Shown: positions 33,285 to 43,029, numbered from the stretch's first letter. The stretch: 64,000 nt of DNA from Caulobacter vibrioides (GCA_001449105.1 LNIY01000013.1:45094-109093); one strand, 5' to 3'. Notes: a model not told the origin generated them from the sequence alone. Program-made: numbers and translations.

Positions 33285-33719
33285 ATGACCCGTCCCGTTC
33301 CCGTCGCGGCGTCCGCCCTGGTCGCCGCCCTCGCCTGCGCCATTCCCGCCGTCGCCCAGGCTCCCGCCGGCGGCGACACCGGCGGCGGCGTGGTTCGCGT
33401 GGCCAAGCCGCTCACCGGCCAGCAGGTCTACGAGGCCGTCTGCCAGGCCTGCCACATGGCCGACGCCAAGGGCGGAACCGGCGCGGGGACCATTCCCCCG
33501 CTGGCCGCCAATCCGAAGCTGGCCGCCGCGCCTTACGTCTCCATGGTGGTGGTGCGCGGCCAGGGCGGCATGCCGCCCTTCGCCGGCACGCTGGACGACG
33601 CCCAGATCGCGCAGGTCGTCACCTATGTGCGCACCCACTTCGGCAACGCCTACGCCAAGCCGGTGACGGCCGCCGACGTGGCGAAGATCCCCCATCCGGA
33701 CAGGTCCGGGGGTCACTAG
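33285..33719 (+). CDS. Periplasmic class I c-type cytochrome, partner of the amine oxidase
   Basis: The protein has 144 residues. A signal peptide ends near residue 24 (AIPAVAQA). There is one haem site, CQACH (53-57), with the likely axial methionine at 96 in GGMPPF, the usual class I spacing, and a C-terminal helix AQIAQVVTYVRTHFG. It is separated from the amine oxidase stop by 2 nt, so the two are co-translated. It most likely accepts electrons from the flavoenzyme and passes them to a terminal oxidase. Confidence 0.9.
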   Translation: MTRPVPVAASALVAALACAIPAVAQAPAGGDTGGGVVRVAKPLTGQQVYEAVCQACHMADAKGGTGAGTIPPLAANPKLAAAPYVSMVVVRGQGGMPPFAGTLDDAQIAQVVTYVRTHFGNAYAKPVTAADVAKIPHPDRSGGH

Positions 33720-33844
33720 GAGCGTGGCAGCCGAAAGTGTGCGCGGTTTCGGCGTCCGCCACGCTCCAAACAGATGACTTGGCGAGCATCGGCCAGGCGG
33801 TCGCCAAACAGGACGCGGGGCGTCGGGCGTGCTAAAGCGCGCCG

Positions 33845-34021
33845 ATGAGCAACGAGACCAACGACGCCCCGCCGAACGAAACCCCGATGCAGCGCGCCCT
33901 GCGCCTGAAGAAGGCCGCCCAGGGCCGTCACGGCCACGGGCCCAAGGCCTCCAGCGGCAAGGTCGACAAGGCCGACGCCGCCGCGCCTACGGGCAAGTCG
34001 CGGCCCTGGATGACCCGCTAG
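33845..34021 (+). CDS. Small basic protein, 58 residues
   Basis: An ATG at 33845 opens a 58-residue frame (MSNETNDAPPNETPMQRALR at the start, ending KSRPWMTR). It has a helical basic segment (QRALRLKKAAQGRHGHG) and an Ala/Lys-rich tail and looks disordered or nucleic-acid-binding. Codon use (GC-rich third positions) supports coding. I have seen similar short basic proteins in Caulobacterales but know no function. It is followed at 28 nt by an ATPase gene on the same strand. Confidence is moderate because the frame is short. Confidence 0.6.
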   Translation: MSNETNDAPPNETPMQRALRLKKAAQGRHGHGPKASSGKVDKADAAAPTGKSRPWMTR

Positions 34022-34049
34022 GTCCTTTGAACCGGCCGGAGGACGATCC

Positions 34050-34583
34050 ATGGCCGACAATTTCGTCCTGATCACCGGCTGCTCGGGCGGCGGCAAGTCC
34101 AGCCTGCTGGCCGAGCTGGCCGCCCGCGGCTACGCCGTCGTCGAGGAGCCCGGCCGCCGCATCGTCCGCGCGGCGCAAGACGACGACGACCCCGTCCTGC
34201 CCTGGAACGATCCGGCCGCCTTCGCGCGCCGGGCCGTCGAGCTGGCCCTGGCCGACCGCGAAGCCGCGCGCGGGCCGCACGGCTGGGTGTTCTTCGATCG
34301 CGGCCTCGTCGACGCCGCCGGCGCGCTGGAGGCGGCGACCGGCGAGCCGGCGCTGCGGGCGCTCGACCGCGCCCATCGCTATCACCGCCGCGTCTTCCTC
34401 GCCCCGCCCTGGCCCGAGATCCGCGTCGCCGACGACGAGCGCCGCCACGGCCTGGAGGCGGCGCTGGACGAGTATCGACGCCTGGAAGCCGCCCTGCCCG
34501 CTCTTGATTACGAGGTCGTCCTCCTGCCAAGGACGTCGGTCGCCGCCCGCGCCGACTTCGTCCTCGCCACCCTGGAAGCCTGA
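34050..34583 (+). CDS. AAA_28-type P-loop ATPase/kinase-like protein
   Basis: The protein has 177 residues. The Walker A motif is GCSGGGKSS near residues 10-18. EEPGRRIVRA and VFFDRGLVDAAGAL follow, the usual pattern of the AAA_28 family (NadR-like or thymidylate-kinase-like fold). The substrate is unknown; such proteins are often found beside acetyltransferases. It is 3 nt upstream of the GNAT gene, so the two are translationally linked. An AGGACG ribosome sequence precedes the ATG. Confidence 0.8.
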   Translation: MADNFVLITGCSGGGKSSLLAELAARGYAVVEEPGRRIVRAAQDDDDPVLPWNDPAAFARRAVELALADREAARGPHGWVFFDRGLVDAAGALEAATGEPALRALDRAHRYHRRVFLAPPWPEIRVADDERRHGLEAALDEYRRLEAALPALDYEVVLLPRTSVAARADFVLATLEA

Positions 34584-34586
34584 CAC

Positions 34587-35081
34587 ATGCTGATCCGTCC
34601 CGAACGTCCCGAAGACGTCGCCGCCATCGGCGTGGTGACCTCGGCCGCCTTCCTCGGACGTCCCTACAGCAGCCAGACCGAGGCCCTGATCGTCGCCGCC
34701 CTGCGCGCGGCCGGAGCCCTGTCGCTGTCGCTGGTGGCCGAGGTCGACGGCCAGGTCGCCGGCCACATCGCCTTCTCGCCGGTCGATATCGAGGTGTCGT
34801 CCGGCGACTGGTACGGCCTTGGCCCGGTGTCGGTGAGCCCCGACCAGCAGGGTACGGGCCTTGGCCAGGCCCTGATCCGCGAGGGGCTGAAGCAGCTGGA
34901 GGCGCGCGGCGCGGCCGGCTGCGTGCTGCTGGGCTCGCCCAAATACTACGAGCGGTTCGGCTTCGTGGCCGACGAGGCCCTGACCTACGGCGGCGAAGCC
35001 TCGCCCTACCTGCAACGGCTGGTCTTCAAGGGCCGCCCGCCGCGCGGCGCGGTCACCTACCACACGGCCTTCGGGGCTTAG
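34587..35081 (+). CDS. GNAT-family N-acetyltransferase (YhbS-like)
   Basis: The protein has 164 residues. The acetyl-CoA binding motif is SVSPDQQGTGLGQALI near 86-101 (Q-x-x-G-x-G), followed by GCVLLGSPKYYERFGF, a typical YhbS-type motif B. It transfers an acetyl group to an unknown small molecule or protein. It is coupled to the upstream P-loop gene. Confidence 0.87.
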   Translation: MLIRPERPEDVAAIGVVTSAAFLGRPYSSQTEALIVAALRAAGALSLSLVAEVDGQVAGHIAFSPVDIEVSSGDWYGLGPVSVSPDQQGTGLGQALIREGLKQLEARGAAGCVLLGSPKYYERFGFVADEALTYGGEASPYLQRLVFKGRPPRGAVTYHTAFGA

Positions 35082-35164
35082 GCCCTTCCTCCCGTCGCCC
35101 GGGGGACCTTGAGCGGCCCTGCGGAGCGGACGAACTGACCGTCAGCCGGGGTGCGCGTGGACGT

Positions 35165-35437
35165 TCAGGCGGGCTCTTTCCACCATGCATCGGACTGATA
35201 TTCGATGGGAAGCTCCTCGCTCCATGGGTCCGCCACGCCCCTCGCCTCGAGCTGGTCGAACCACGCGTTGCGCTTGCTCTCCGGCAGGCGCTCACCGCAG
35301 AAGGGGCAGTAGAACAGCTGCTGGAGCGCGCCGCCCGACGGTATCGTGTACTCGTCGAACCTCGGATCGTAGTTCACCGCATCCCAGTCGTTCTGGGGAT
35401 GCTGGTCCATGTGCCCCGCAGGCTTCTTGACGCTCAT
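35165..35437 (-). CDS. Small zinc-ribbon-like protein of unknown function (DUF6980-like)
   Basis: The protein has 90 residues. Central FYCPFCGERLPESKRNAWFD, followed by EARGVADPWSEELP, resembles a short family (I recall DUF6980) with one CPxCG knuckle and the LPESLRDEWFD pattern. Only one CxxC pair is present, so zinc binding would need other ligands or a dimer. An upstream in-frame Met within the N-terminus (MDQHPQ) is an alternative start. It stands alone between the GNAT and flhA genes. Confidence 0.65.
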   Translation of the reverse strand: MSVKKPAGHMDQHPQNDWDAVNYDPRFDEYTIPSGGALQQLFYCPFCGERLPESKRNAWFDQLEARGVADPWSEELPIEYQSDAWWKEPA

Positions 35438-35519
35438 GCCTTCATCGTAACCCAGCCAGGCGGCGCCACAAGCGGACGAAGCTTGCCGCCCGAGAAGGGT
35501 ACCGTGAACCGAACCGCCT

Positions 35520-37637
35520 CTAGACCATCCCCACCGTCTTGAGGCGGGCGCGGGGGTGGATCTCGTTCTGGCTCATCACCACGGTCTGGCCGCGGAAACG
35601 CTCGATGATCGAGCGGACATAGGGGCGGATGCCCGGGCTGGTCAGCAGCACCGGCGACTCGCCTTGCAGGGCGGCGCGCTCGAAGGTGTCGCGCACCCCG
35701 CGGATGAAGTCCTGCAGGCGCGAGGGGGCCAGGGCCAGTTGCTTGTCCTCGCCCGGCCCGATCAGGGCCTCGGCGAAGGCCTGCTCCCAGTCGGCCGACA
35801 GGGTGATGATCGGCAGAGCGCCGTCCTCGCCGCGGTTGGCCCAGCACAGCTGGCGGGCCAGGCGCGCGCGCACCTGCTCGACCAGCTGGGTGACCGAAGC
35901 GGTGTGCGGCGCGGCTTCGCCGATGCCTTCCAGGATCTGCGGCAGGTCGCGGATCGAGACGCGCTCCTTGAGCAGGGCCTGCAGCACGCGCTGGATGGTG
36001 GCGGCGTTGACGACGCCGGGGATCAGGTCGTCGACGAGCTTCTTCTGGTTCTCGGGCAGCTCCTTCAGGAGCTTCTGCACCTCGGCGTAGGAGAGCAGGT
36101 CGGCCATGTTCTCCTTGAGGATCTCGGTCAGGTGCGTGGTCAGCACCGTGGCCGGATCCACGACCGTGTAGCCGCGGAACGTCGCCTCTTCGCGGAGGTC
36201 GTCGGCGACCCAGGTGGCCGGCAGGCCGAAGGCGGGCTCGCGCACGTGCTCGCCGGGCAGCTCCACCTGGCCGCCGCGCGGATCCATGGCCATCAGGTGA
36301 CCCAGGCGCACTTCGCCCAGGCCCGCCTCCATCTCCTTGATGCGGATGGCGTAGCCCTGGTTGGCCAGGCGCATGTTGTCGAGGATGCGCACGGGCGGCA
36401 TGACGAAGCCGAACTCGGTGGCCAGGGTCTTGCGCAAGGCGCGGATCTGGTCGGTCAGGCGGCGGCCTTCCAGGTCGTTGATCAGGGTCAGCAGGCCGTA
36501 GCCCAGCTCGATCTTGACGTCGTCGATGGCCAGGGCCGCGCTGATCGGCTCTTCCTCGGGCTCAGAAGGGGCCTCGGCGGCGGCGGCCGCGGCCGCAGCG
36601 GCGGCCTCCTTGGCCGGCGCTTCCTTGGCCGCCTGCGCCCGGCGATAGGCCAGGTAGCCCGCGCCGACGGCCAGGCCGGCGAACGGCAGCAGCGGCATGC
36701 CGGGGATCAGGGCGATGACGCCCGACGAGGCCGACACCATGCCCAGGGCGACCGGGTTCATGGCCAGCTGGGTGGTCAGGGCCTTGTCGGCGCTGCCCTC
36801 CACGCCGGCCTTGGACACCACCAGACCGGCGGCGATCGAGATGATCAGGGCCGGGATCTGGCTGACCAGGCCGTCGCCGATGGTCATCAGGGTGTAGGTC
36901 GAGGCCGCCTCGGCCATCGGCACCTTGTGCTGGACGACGCCGATCAGGATGCCGCCGACGATGTTGATGCCGGTGATGATCAGGCCGGCGACCGCGTCGC
37001 CCTTCACGAACTTGCTGGCGCCGTCCATGGCGCCGAAGAAGGTGCTTTCCTGCTCAAGCTCCTTGCGGCGGATCTTGGCGGTGTCCTGGTCGATCAGGCC
37101 CGTCGACAGGTCGGCGTCGATGGCCATCTGCTTGCCGGGCATGGCGTCCAGGGTGAAGCGCGCGGCCACTTCGGCGATGCGCCCCGAACCCTTGGTCACG
37201 ACCATGAAGTTCACCACCACCAGGATGATGAAGATGATCACGCCGATGACGAAGTTGCCCTGCATCATCAGGTTGCCGAAGGCGGCGATGACCGCGCCGG
37301 CGCCGTGGCCGCCCTCGTGACCGTTGCCCAGGATCAGGCGGGTCGAGGCGATGTTGAGGCCCAGGCGGTAAAGGGTCGCGACCAGCAGAACGGTCGGGAA
37401 AGAGGTGAACTCCAGCGGCTTCTTGATCAGCACCGCCGTCATCAGGATCAGCACCGAGCCGGTCAGCGACACGGCCAGCAGGATGTCGAGCAGCGCCGGC
37501 GGCACCGGCAGGATCAGCAGGACGATGATGCCCACGACGCCGACGGCCAGGCCCATCTCGCCGCGCAGGATCCCCTCCCACAGCGACTTGGCGCTAGGGA
37601 TCGAGGAAGCGGCCTTGGGGGCGGCGGCGTCAGCCAT
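35520..37637 (-). CDS. flhA: Flagellar type III export apparatus protein FlhA
   Basis: The protein has 705 residues, normal length. The N-terminal half has eight transmembrane helices, including GDAVAGLIITGINIVGGI and the FHIPEP-type cytoplasmic loop (RIAEVAARFTLDAMPGKQMA). The linker is Ala/Pro-rich (about 330-355). The C-terminal cytosolic domain (about 365-705) docks substrate-chaperone complexes. It forms the nonameric export gate ring. It is the last gene of the minus-strand fliF-fliG-flbE-fliN-flbD-flhA order seen in Caulobacter, 143 nt after flbD. Confidence 0.96.
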   Translation of the reverse strand: MADAAAPKAASSIPSAKSLWEGILRGEMGLAVGVVGIIVLLILPVPPALLDILLAVSLTGSVLILMTAVLIKKPLEFTSFPTVLLVATLYRLGLNIASTRLILGNGHEGGHGAGAVIAAFGNLMMQGNFVIGVIIFIILVVVNFMVVTKGSGRIAEVAARFTLDAMPGKQMAIDADLSTGLIDQDTAKIRRKELEQESTFFGAMDGASKFVKGDAVAGLIITGINIVGGILIGVVQHKVPMAEAASTYTLMTIGDGLVSQIPALIISIAAGLVVSKAGVEGSADKALTTQLAMNPVALGMVSASSGVIALIPGMPLLPFAGLAVGAGYLAYRRAQAAKEAPAKEAAAAAAAAAAEAPSEPEEEPISAALAIDDVKIELGYGLLTLINDLEGRRLTDQIRALRKTLATEFGFVMPPVRILDNMRLANQGYAIRIKEMEAGLGEVRLGHLMAMDPRGGQVELPGEHVREPAFGLPATWVADDLREEATFRGYTVVDPATVLTTHLTEILKENMADLLSYAEVQKLLKELPENQKKLVDDLIPGVVNAATIQRVLQALLKERVSIRDLPQILEGIGEAAPHTASVTQLVEQVRARLARQLCWANRGEDGALPIITLSADWEQAFAEALIGPGEDKQLALAPSRLQDFIRGVRDTFERAALQGESPVLLTSPGIRPYVRSIIERFRGQTVVMSQNEIHPRARLKTVGMV

Positions 37638-37780
37638 GGAAAGCCTTGCTGCTATTTCGGATCTCGGACCGTTCCGCTTGAAGCGATTTGTGGCGGCCCG
37701 CCATCTCCTTAATCGAAATTAGCCATGTTCGGCGCCGGACCGATCGTCGCGGGCGCCGAACAGGAATCTACACTTGAGGT

Positions 37781-39163
37781 TTAGGCGGCCGCGCCGACGC
37801 CGCCCTGCGGCGGGGGCACGTTGACGCCGGCGTCGCCGTATTCCTTGAGCTTGTTGCGCAGGGTGCGGATCGAGATGCCCAGGATGTTGGCCGCGTGGGT
37901 GCGGTTGCCCAGGCAATGCTCCAGGGTGTCGATGATCAGCGTCTGCTCCATCTCGGCCACGGTCTGGCCGACGAAGCTGCGGGTCGCCGCGGCGGCCACG
38001 GCCTCGGCCGCCGCCATCGAGGCGCCGCGGGCCACGGCCGCGTCGGGGGCCGGCGCCAGGGGCTGGCCGTCCGGCAGGCGGATGGCGAACTCCTCGATCT
38101 CGGCGCCGGTCGACAGCAGCACCGCGCGGTGCATGGCGTTTTCCAGCTCGCGCACGTTGCCCGGCCAGCGGTGGGCGATCAGGCGGCGCTTGGCCTCGGC
38201 CGAGATCGGCTTCAGGTCGATGCCGTTGGCGGCCGAGTACTTCTTCACGAAGTGCTCGCACAGATTGATGATGTCGCCCGGACGTTCGCGCAGCGGCGGC
38301 AGGGCCAGGTTCACGACGTTCAGTCGGTAGAGCAGGTCTTCGCGGAACACGCCTTCCTTGACCGCCTCGGCCAGGTTGCGGTTCGACGTGGCCAGGATGC
38401 GGATGTCGACCTTCACCGGCTTGGTGCCGCCGACGCGGTCGATCTCGCGCTCCTGGATGGCGCGCAGCAGCTTGGCCTGCAGGCGCACGTCCATTTCCGA
38501 GATTTCGTCCAGCAGCAGGGTGCCGCCGTTGGCTTCCTCGAACTTGCCGATGCGGCGGGCCAGGGCGCCGGTGAAGGCCCCCTTCTCGTGGCCGAACAGC
38601 TCGCTTTCCAGCAGGTTCTCAGGGATGGCGGCGCAGTTGACGCTGATGAACGGCGCCTTGGCCCGACGCGATTTCGCGTGGACGTGGCGGGCCATCACTT
38701 CCTTGCCCGAGCCGCTTTCGCCGGTGATCAGGATCGAGGCGTCCGACGGGGCGACCTGGTCGGCCAGCTTGATCACCTGCTCCATGTTCGGGTCGCGGGC
38801 GATCATCGGGCGGTTGTCGTCGGTGACGGCGGCCAGCACCGCCGCGATCAGTTCGGCGTCCGGCGGCAGCGGGATGAATTCCTTGGCCCCGGCCTTGATG
38901 GCGCCCGCGGCGCGCATCGGATCGGCGTCGACGCCGCAGGCCACGACCGGCACCCGGATGCGCTCGCTCTCGTTGGCGGAGATCAGGCCGGCGATGTCGA
39001 GGCCGTAGTCGACCATCATCAGGTCGGCGCCCTGCCCGGCGCGCAGCGCGTTGGTCGCCTGCTCCGTCGTCTCGACGTGCGAAACCTTGGCCCCGGCGTT
39101 CATCGCCATCTTCACGGCGACCGAGAGCTGACCGTTCAGTTTACCAACGACCAAGAGGCGCAT
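37781..39163 (-). CDS. flbD: Sigma-54-dependent flagellar regulator FlbD
   Basis: The protein has 460 residues. The N-terminal receiver-like domain (1-118) lacks the usual acidic pocket: the first strand is followed by GKLN instead of DDE, although Asp52 sits at the phospho-acceptor position. That atypical receiver is a known trait of Caulobacter FlbD, which is controlled by FliX rather than by classic phosphorelay. The AAA+ domain has Walker A GESGSGKE (148-155) and the sigma-54 contact GAFTGA (195-200). The C-terminal Fis-type helix-turn-helix ends in HAANILGISIRTLRNKLKEY. It activates late sigma-54 flagellar promoters (such as 47876 and 48048 here) and represses fliF. Confidence 0.95.
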   Translation of the reverse strand: MRLLVVGKLNGQLSVAVKMAMNAGAKVSHVETTEQATNALRAGQGADLMMVDYGLDIAGLISANESERIRVPVVACGVDADPMRAAGAIKAGAKEFIPLPPDAELIAAVLAAVTDDNRPMIARDPNMEQVIKLADQVAPSDASILITGESGSGKEVMARHVHAKSRRAKAPFISVNCAAIPENLLESELFGHEKGAFTGALARRIGKFEEANGGTLLLDEISEMDVRLQAKLLRAIQEREIDRVGGTKPVKVDIRILATSNRNLAEAVKEGVFREDLLYRLNVVNLALPPLRERPGDIINLCEHFVKKYSAANGIDLKPISAEAKRRLIAHRWPGNVRELENAMHRAVLLSTGAEIEEFAIRLPDGQPLAPAPDAAVARGASMAAAEAVAAAATRSFVGQTVAEMEQTLIIDTLEHCLGNRTHAANILGISIRTLRNKLKEYGDAGVNVPPPQGGVGAAA

Positions 39164-39257
39164 TGTCTTGTCTCCGGGCGGCCCTTCCGGACCGATCTTT
39201 TACTGCTTCGCCCTCATTTCGAAGGGCGCGGACTGGGGTGGACGAAAAGCCGAGGGA

Positions 39258-39590
39258 TCAGCCCGCGGCGTCGCCGTCCTTGATGATTTCCGTCATGGTC
39301 ACGCCCAGGCGCTCGTCGACGACGACGACCTCGCCCCGGGCGACCAGGCGGTTGTTGACGTAGATGTCGATCGCTTCGCCGACCTTGCGGTCGAGTTCGA
39401 GGATCGAACCGGCCTGCAACTGCAGCAGCTGGGCCACCGACATGTTCGAGCGGCCGAGCACGGCGGAGATGTTGACGGGAACGTCGAACACCGGGGCCAG
39501 GTCGGAGGCGATCTTGTCGCTCAGCTCGACCGGGATCTCCGAGGCGAGCATGCCGCCGTTGAAATCGTTGAGGGTCAGGTCGTCGGACAT
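39258..39590 (-). CDS. fliN: Flagellar motor switch protein FliN
   Basis: The protein has 110 residues. The SpoA/FliN C-terminal domain is complete: PVNISAVLGRSNMSVAQLLQ, GSILELDRKVGEAIDIYVNN and LVARGEVVVVDERLGVTMTE. It is part of the C-ring and helps control the direction of rotation and docking of export cargo. It is 5 nt from flbE, within the fliF operon. Confidence 0.95.
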   Translation of the reverse strand: MSDDLTLNDFNGGMLASEIPVELSDKIASDLAPVFDVPVNISAVLGRSNMSVAQLLQLQAGSILELDRKVGEAIDIYVNNRLVARGEVVVVDERLGVTMTEIIKDGDAAG

Positions 39591-39595
39591 GGCGG

Positions 39596-40243
39596 TCAGC
39601 CTTCGCTAGGAAGCAGGGGTTCGGCGTGCAGGCCCTCGGCCGCGATGGCGGCTTCCAGGGCCTGGGCGACGCGCTGCGCCGCCTCGTCGGGATTGAATTC
39701 GGCGCGACCGTCGCCCCAGTCGAGGACGAAGGCGGCGGGCGGCTGGGCGCTGTCGGCGCGGGCGACGATCTGGCCCGGATAGCCGATGGCGTAGGCGGTC
39801 TGCTCCAGGGCGGCCTGGGTGCGCTCCACGAGGTGCGGCGCGACGCGGACGGAAAGCTTGGGCTGGGCCTCGACCTCGCGGGCCAGGGCCAGCAGCGCCG
39901 CCGAGGCCGGGGCCTCGGGGAACTGGTCCAGCGCCGCGTCGGCGATCTTGTTGGCGCAGGCCAGGGCCAGGCGCGCGGCGTGCTCGCGATGCTCGTGGGC
40001 GACGGCCGCCAGGGTCGACATCGCGCCGTGCACCGCGTGGGCGATGGCGTTCATGGCCTGGGCGGCTTCCTGCTCGGCGCGGGCCACGGCCGAGCGCTCG
40101 CCCTCGGAGAAGGCCTCGGCGCGGGCGGCCTCGACCTCTTCCGGCGTGAAGCTCTTCTTCACCTTGGGGGCCTCGTAGGCCACCCCGCCACGGTCGTCGA
40201 AGACCGTGTCGAAGGCGAAGCGCTGATAGGTTTGGTTGCTCAT
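39596..40243 (-). CDS. flbE: FliH-like flagellar assembly protein FlbE
   Basis: The protein has 215 residues. It occupies the fliH position between fliG and fliN, which in C. crescentus is flbE. It has an N-terminal tail ([15 protein letters not shown]), an Ala/Glu-rich helical coiled coil at about 35-110, and a C-terminal globular part ([20 protein letters not shown]). FliH-type proteins form the stator of the FliI export ATPase. FlbE was also reported to link cell-cycle kinases and flagellar gene control in Caulobacter (recall). Confidence 0.85.
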   Translation of the reverse strand: MSNQTYQRFAFDTVFDDRGGVAYEAPKVKKSFTPEEVEAARAEAFSEGERSAVARAEQEAAQAMNAIAHAVHGAMSTLAAVAHEHREHAARLALACANKIADAALDQFPEAPASAALLALAREVEAQPKLSVRVAPHLVERTQAALEQTAYAIGYPGQIVARADSAQPPAAFVLDWGDGRAEFNPDEAAQRVAQALEAAIAAEGLHAEPLLPSEG

Positions 40244-40253
40244 CCCGCGCGCC

Positions 40254-41270
40254 TCAGTAGATCAGCTCGTCGTCGCTGCCCGAACCGGCCAGCATGATCT
40301 CGCCCTTGGCGGCGAGGTCCTTGGCGATCTGGACCATGGCGACCTGGGCCTGGTCGACGTCCTTCAGACGCACCGGACCCATGCTTTCCATGTCCTCGCG
40401 CATGATCTTCGACGCACGCTCGGACATGTTGGAGAAGAACATCTCGCGCAGCTTGTCCGAGGCGCCCTTCAGGGCCAGGGCCAGCTGCTCCTTGCCGGTG
40501 GCGCGCAGCAGGGTCTGCACGCCGCCCGGATCCAGCTTCGACAGGTCCTCGAACACGAACATCAGGGCCCGGATGCGCTCGGCCGCCTCGCGGTTGCGCT
40601 CTTCCAGGGCGGCGATGAAGCGGGCCTCGGTCTGGCGGTCGAAGTTGTTGAAGATCTCGGCCATCATCTCGTGGCTGTCGCGCTTGGAGGTGCGCGCCAG
40701 GTTCGACATGAACTCGATCCGCAGGGTCTGTTCGATCTTGTCGAGGATCTCGCGCTGCACCGGCTCCATGCGCAGCATGCGGGTGACGCATTCCAGCGCG
40801 AAGTCTTCGGGCAGGCAGGCCAGCACGCGGGCGGCGTGGTCGCTCTTCACCTTCGACAGCACGACGGCGACGGTCTGCGGGTATTCGTTCTTCAGGTAGT
40901 TGGCCAGGACGGCTTCGTTCACGTTGCCCAGCTTGTCCCACATGGTTCGACCCGCCGGACCGCGGATCTCTTCCATCAGCTGGTCGACCTTCTCGGGCGC
41001 CATGAACGACATCAGCAGGCGCTGGGTCTGTTCGTACGAACCCATGATCGCGCCCGTCGAGCTCATGCCCGAGACGAACTCGACCAGCAGCTCTTCGACC
41101 ACGCTGGCCGAAACCGTGCCCAGGCTGGCCATGGCCTGGGAGACTTCCTTGATCTCCTCGTCGTCCAGCGCTTCCCAGATCTTGGTGTGATCTTCACCCA
41201 GGGCGAGCAGGACGATGGCGGCCTTTTCAGGCCCGGCCAGCTTGGCGATGTCCGTGACGGCGGCCTTCAT
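40254..41270 (-). CDS. fliG: Flagellar motor switch protein FliG
   Basis: The protein has 338 residues. All three FliG domains are visible: N-terminal ARM domain ([20 protein letters not shown]), middle domain with the [11 protein letters not shown] motif (EHPQT in most species), and C-terminal torque domain with charged helix residues ([20 protein letters not shown]). It sits on the FliF ring and interacts with MotA. It is 4 nt from fliF, in the same operon. Confidence 0.96.
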   Translation of the reverse strand: MKAAVTDIAKLAGPEKAAIVLLALGEDHTKIWEALDDEEIKEVSQAMASLGTVSASVVEELLVEFVSGMSSTGAIMGSYEQTQRLLMSFMAPEKVDQLMEEIRGPAGRTMWDKLGNVNEAVLANYLKNEYPQTVAVVLSKVKSDHAARVLACLPEDFALECVTRMLRMEPVQREILDKIEQTLRIEFMSNLARTSKRDSHEMMAEIFNNFDRQTEARFIAALEERNREAAERIRALMFVFEDLSKLDPGGVQTLLRATGKEQLALALKGASDKLREMFFSNMSERASKIMREDMESMGPVRLKDVDQAQVAMVQIAKDLAAKGEIMLAGSGSDDELIY

Positions 41271-41274
41271 CCGA

Positions 41275-42939
41275 TCACTCCGACTCGTGCAGCCAGTTGC
41301 GCAGGATCGCGACCGACTCTTCGGGGTGCTTCTCGACGAACTCCGACACGCGCTTGATCGACGAGGCCTTCACCTGGCCTTCGATCTTGGCGATGTCGAT
41401 GCGCTGGTCGATGTCCGAAACCGGGCCGGCGATGGCGATCGGCTCGCCCGACTGGTCGACGACGACCTGCTGGGTGGTGCCGTCCGACAGGGTGACCAGG
41501 CGGGTGACCGGCTGGTCGCCCTGGCCCAGGGCCAGCTGGATCGGGTGCTGGCCGGCCGGCTGGGTCAGGCTCTTGATGAAGGGGCGCACGGCGAACATCA
41601 GGATCAGCAGGGCGACGATGGCCAGGACGCCGATCTCGGCGACGCGCATCAGGTCGTTCTTGTCGAAGCCGGCCATCAGCCCGCCCTTGCCGTCCAGGCC
41701 CTGGTCCTCGGCGGTCGGGAAGCGAATGTTGGTGACCTTCACCTGGTCGCCGCGGGCGGCGTCATAGCCGATGGCGGTCTTCACCAGTTCTTCGATCTGG
41801 GCGATCTCCTCGGCGGTGCGCGGGGTGTAGGCGCCGGCCTTGCCGTCCTTGCCCGGAGCGGCGGTGACGCCGTCCACGGCCACGGCCACGGCGACCTTCT
41901 TCATGGCGCCCGGCTCGGTGACCTCGGTCCGGACCGACTCGGAGATTTCGTAGTTGGTGGTGGTCTCGTTGCTGCCCGAGTTCGAGCCGACGGGCTGGAA
42001 GCCGGCCGGTTGGCCGCCGGGGATGTTCTGGGTGGCGGTGACGCCGCTGGTGTCGTCGTTGCGGGTCTCGGACTGGTTGTTGGCGCTGGTGCTTTCCGAG
42101 CGCACGACCTGGCCGTCCGGATCGAACTTCTTTTCCTGGGTGGTGATGCGGTTCAGGTCGAGGTCGGCGGTGACCGTGACGCGGGCCTTGCCCGGGCCGA
42201 GCACGCCGTCGAGCATTTCCTTGACGCTCTTGGCGATGCGGGCCTCGGCTTCGGACTTGCGGTCCTGGGCCAGGCGACCCGCCAGGCTCTCGTCGCCGCC
42301 GGCCGACAGGGTCTTGCCGTGGTCGTCGATGACGTTGACGCGCTCGGGCTTCATGCCCGGGACCGAGCCGGCGACCAGGTTCTGGACGGCGGCGACCATG
42401 TCCGACGACGGCTCGCGGCCGGCGGTGCCGATGGTGACGGCCGAAGACGGTTGCTCGGCGTCCTCTTCGAACAGCTGGCGCTTGGGCAACACCAGGTGGA
42501 CGCGGACGTCGCGCACGCCCTGCCAGCCGCGGATGGTGCGTTCCAGCTCGCCCTGCAGGGCGCGCTGGCGGTTCAGCTGCTGGACGAAGTCGGTCTGGCC
42601 GATGGCGTTGCCGGTGTCGAAGATTTCGTAGCCGATCGAGCCCGAGGTCACGAGACCCTTGCCCGAAACCAGCAGGCGGGCGGAATTGACCTTGTCGCGG
42701 GCGACCATGATGGTCGAGCCGTCGCCCTTGGTCTCGTACTTGATGCCGGCCTGATCCAGCGCCTGGGTGACAGCCGAGGCTTCCTTGAGGTCGAGGTTCG
42801 AATACAGCAGCTCGCTCGGCTGCTTGCCCAGCATCATGACGACCGCGGCCAGCACGGCGATGGAGCCGACGGCGACGCCCGCCAGGGCGGCCAGTCGACC
42901 GACGCCGAACTTCTGAATCGCGCTCAGGAATTTATCCAC
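41275..42939 (-). CDS. fliF: Flagellar M-ring protein FliF
   Basis: The protein has 554 residues. Transmembrane helices lie near 14-42 ([20 protein letters not shown]) and 435-458 ([19 protein letters not shown]). The periplasmic ring-building motifs lie between them ([31 protein letters not shown]). The C-terminal cytoplasmic tail binds FliG ([20 protein letters not shown]). It is the first gene of the operon and an early (class II) flagellar gene. A CtrA-type box lies about 91-105 nt upstream. Confidence 0.96.
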   Translation of the reverse strand: MDKFLSAIQKFGVGRLAALAGVAVGSIAVLAAVVMMLGKQPSELLYSNLDLKEASAVTQALDQAGIKYETKGDGSTIMVARDKVNSARLLVSGKGLVTSGSIGYEIFDTGNAIGQTDFVQQLNRQRALQGELERTIRGWQGVRDVRVHLVLPKRQLFEEDAEQPSSAVTIGTAGREPSSDMVAAVQNLVAGSVPGMKPERVNVIDDHGKTLSAGGDESLAGRLAQDRKSEAEARIAKSVKEMLDGVLGPGKARVTVTADLDLNRITTQEKKFDPDGQVVRSESTSANNQSETRNDDTSGVTATQNIPGGQPAGFQPVGSNSGSNETTTNYEISESVRTEVTEPGAMKKVAVAVAVDGVTAAPGKDGKAGAYTPRTAEEIAQIEELVKTAIGYDAARGDQVKVTNIRFPTAEDQGLDGKGGLMAGFDKNDLMRVAEIGVLAIVALLILMFAVRPFIKSLTQPAGQHPIQLALGQGDQPVTRLVTLSDGTTQQVVVDQSGEPIAIAGPVSDIDQRIDIAKIEGQVKASSIKRVSEFVEKHPEESVAILRNWLHESE

Positions 42940-43029
42940 TGGGCCTGTCCCTCAAACTGCGTCCGAACGGAACGCAAGCGAGACGGATGGAAGTCCGTCG
43001 TCGCTAGGCAGGATTTACCCAGTCGATGG

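Noticed and set aside
35556..37712. A 718-codon plus-strand frame opposite flhA
   Set aside because: FlhA is complete on the minus strand with all domains; the plus-strand product is a His/Gly/Asp-rich shadow.
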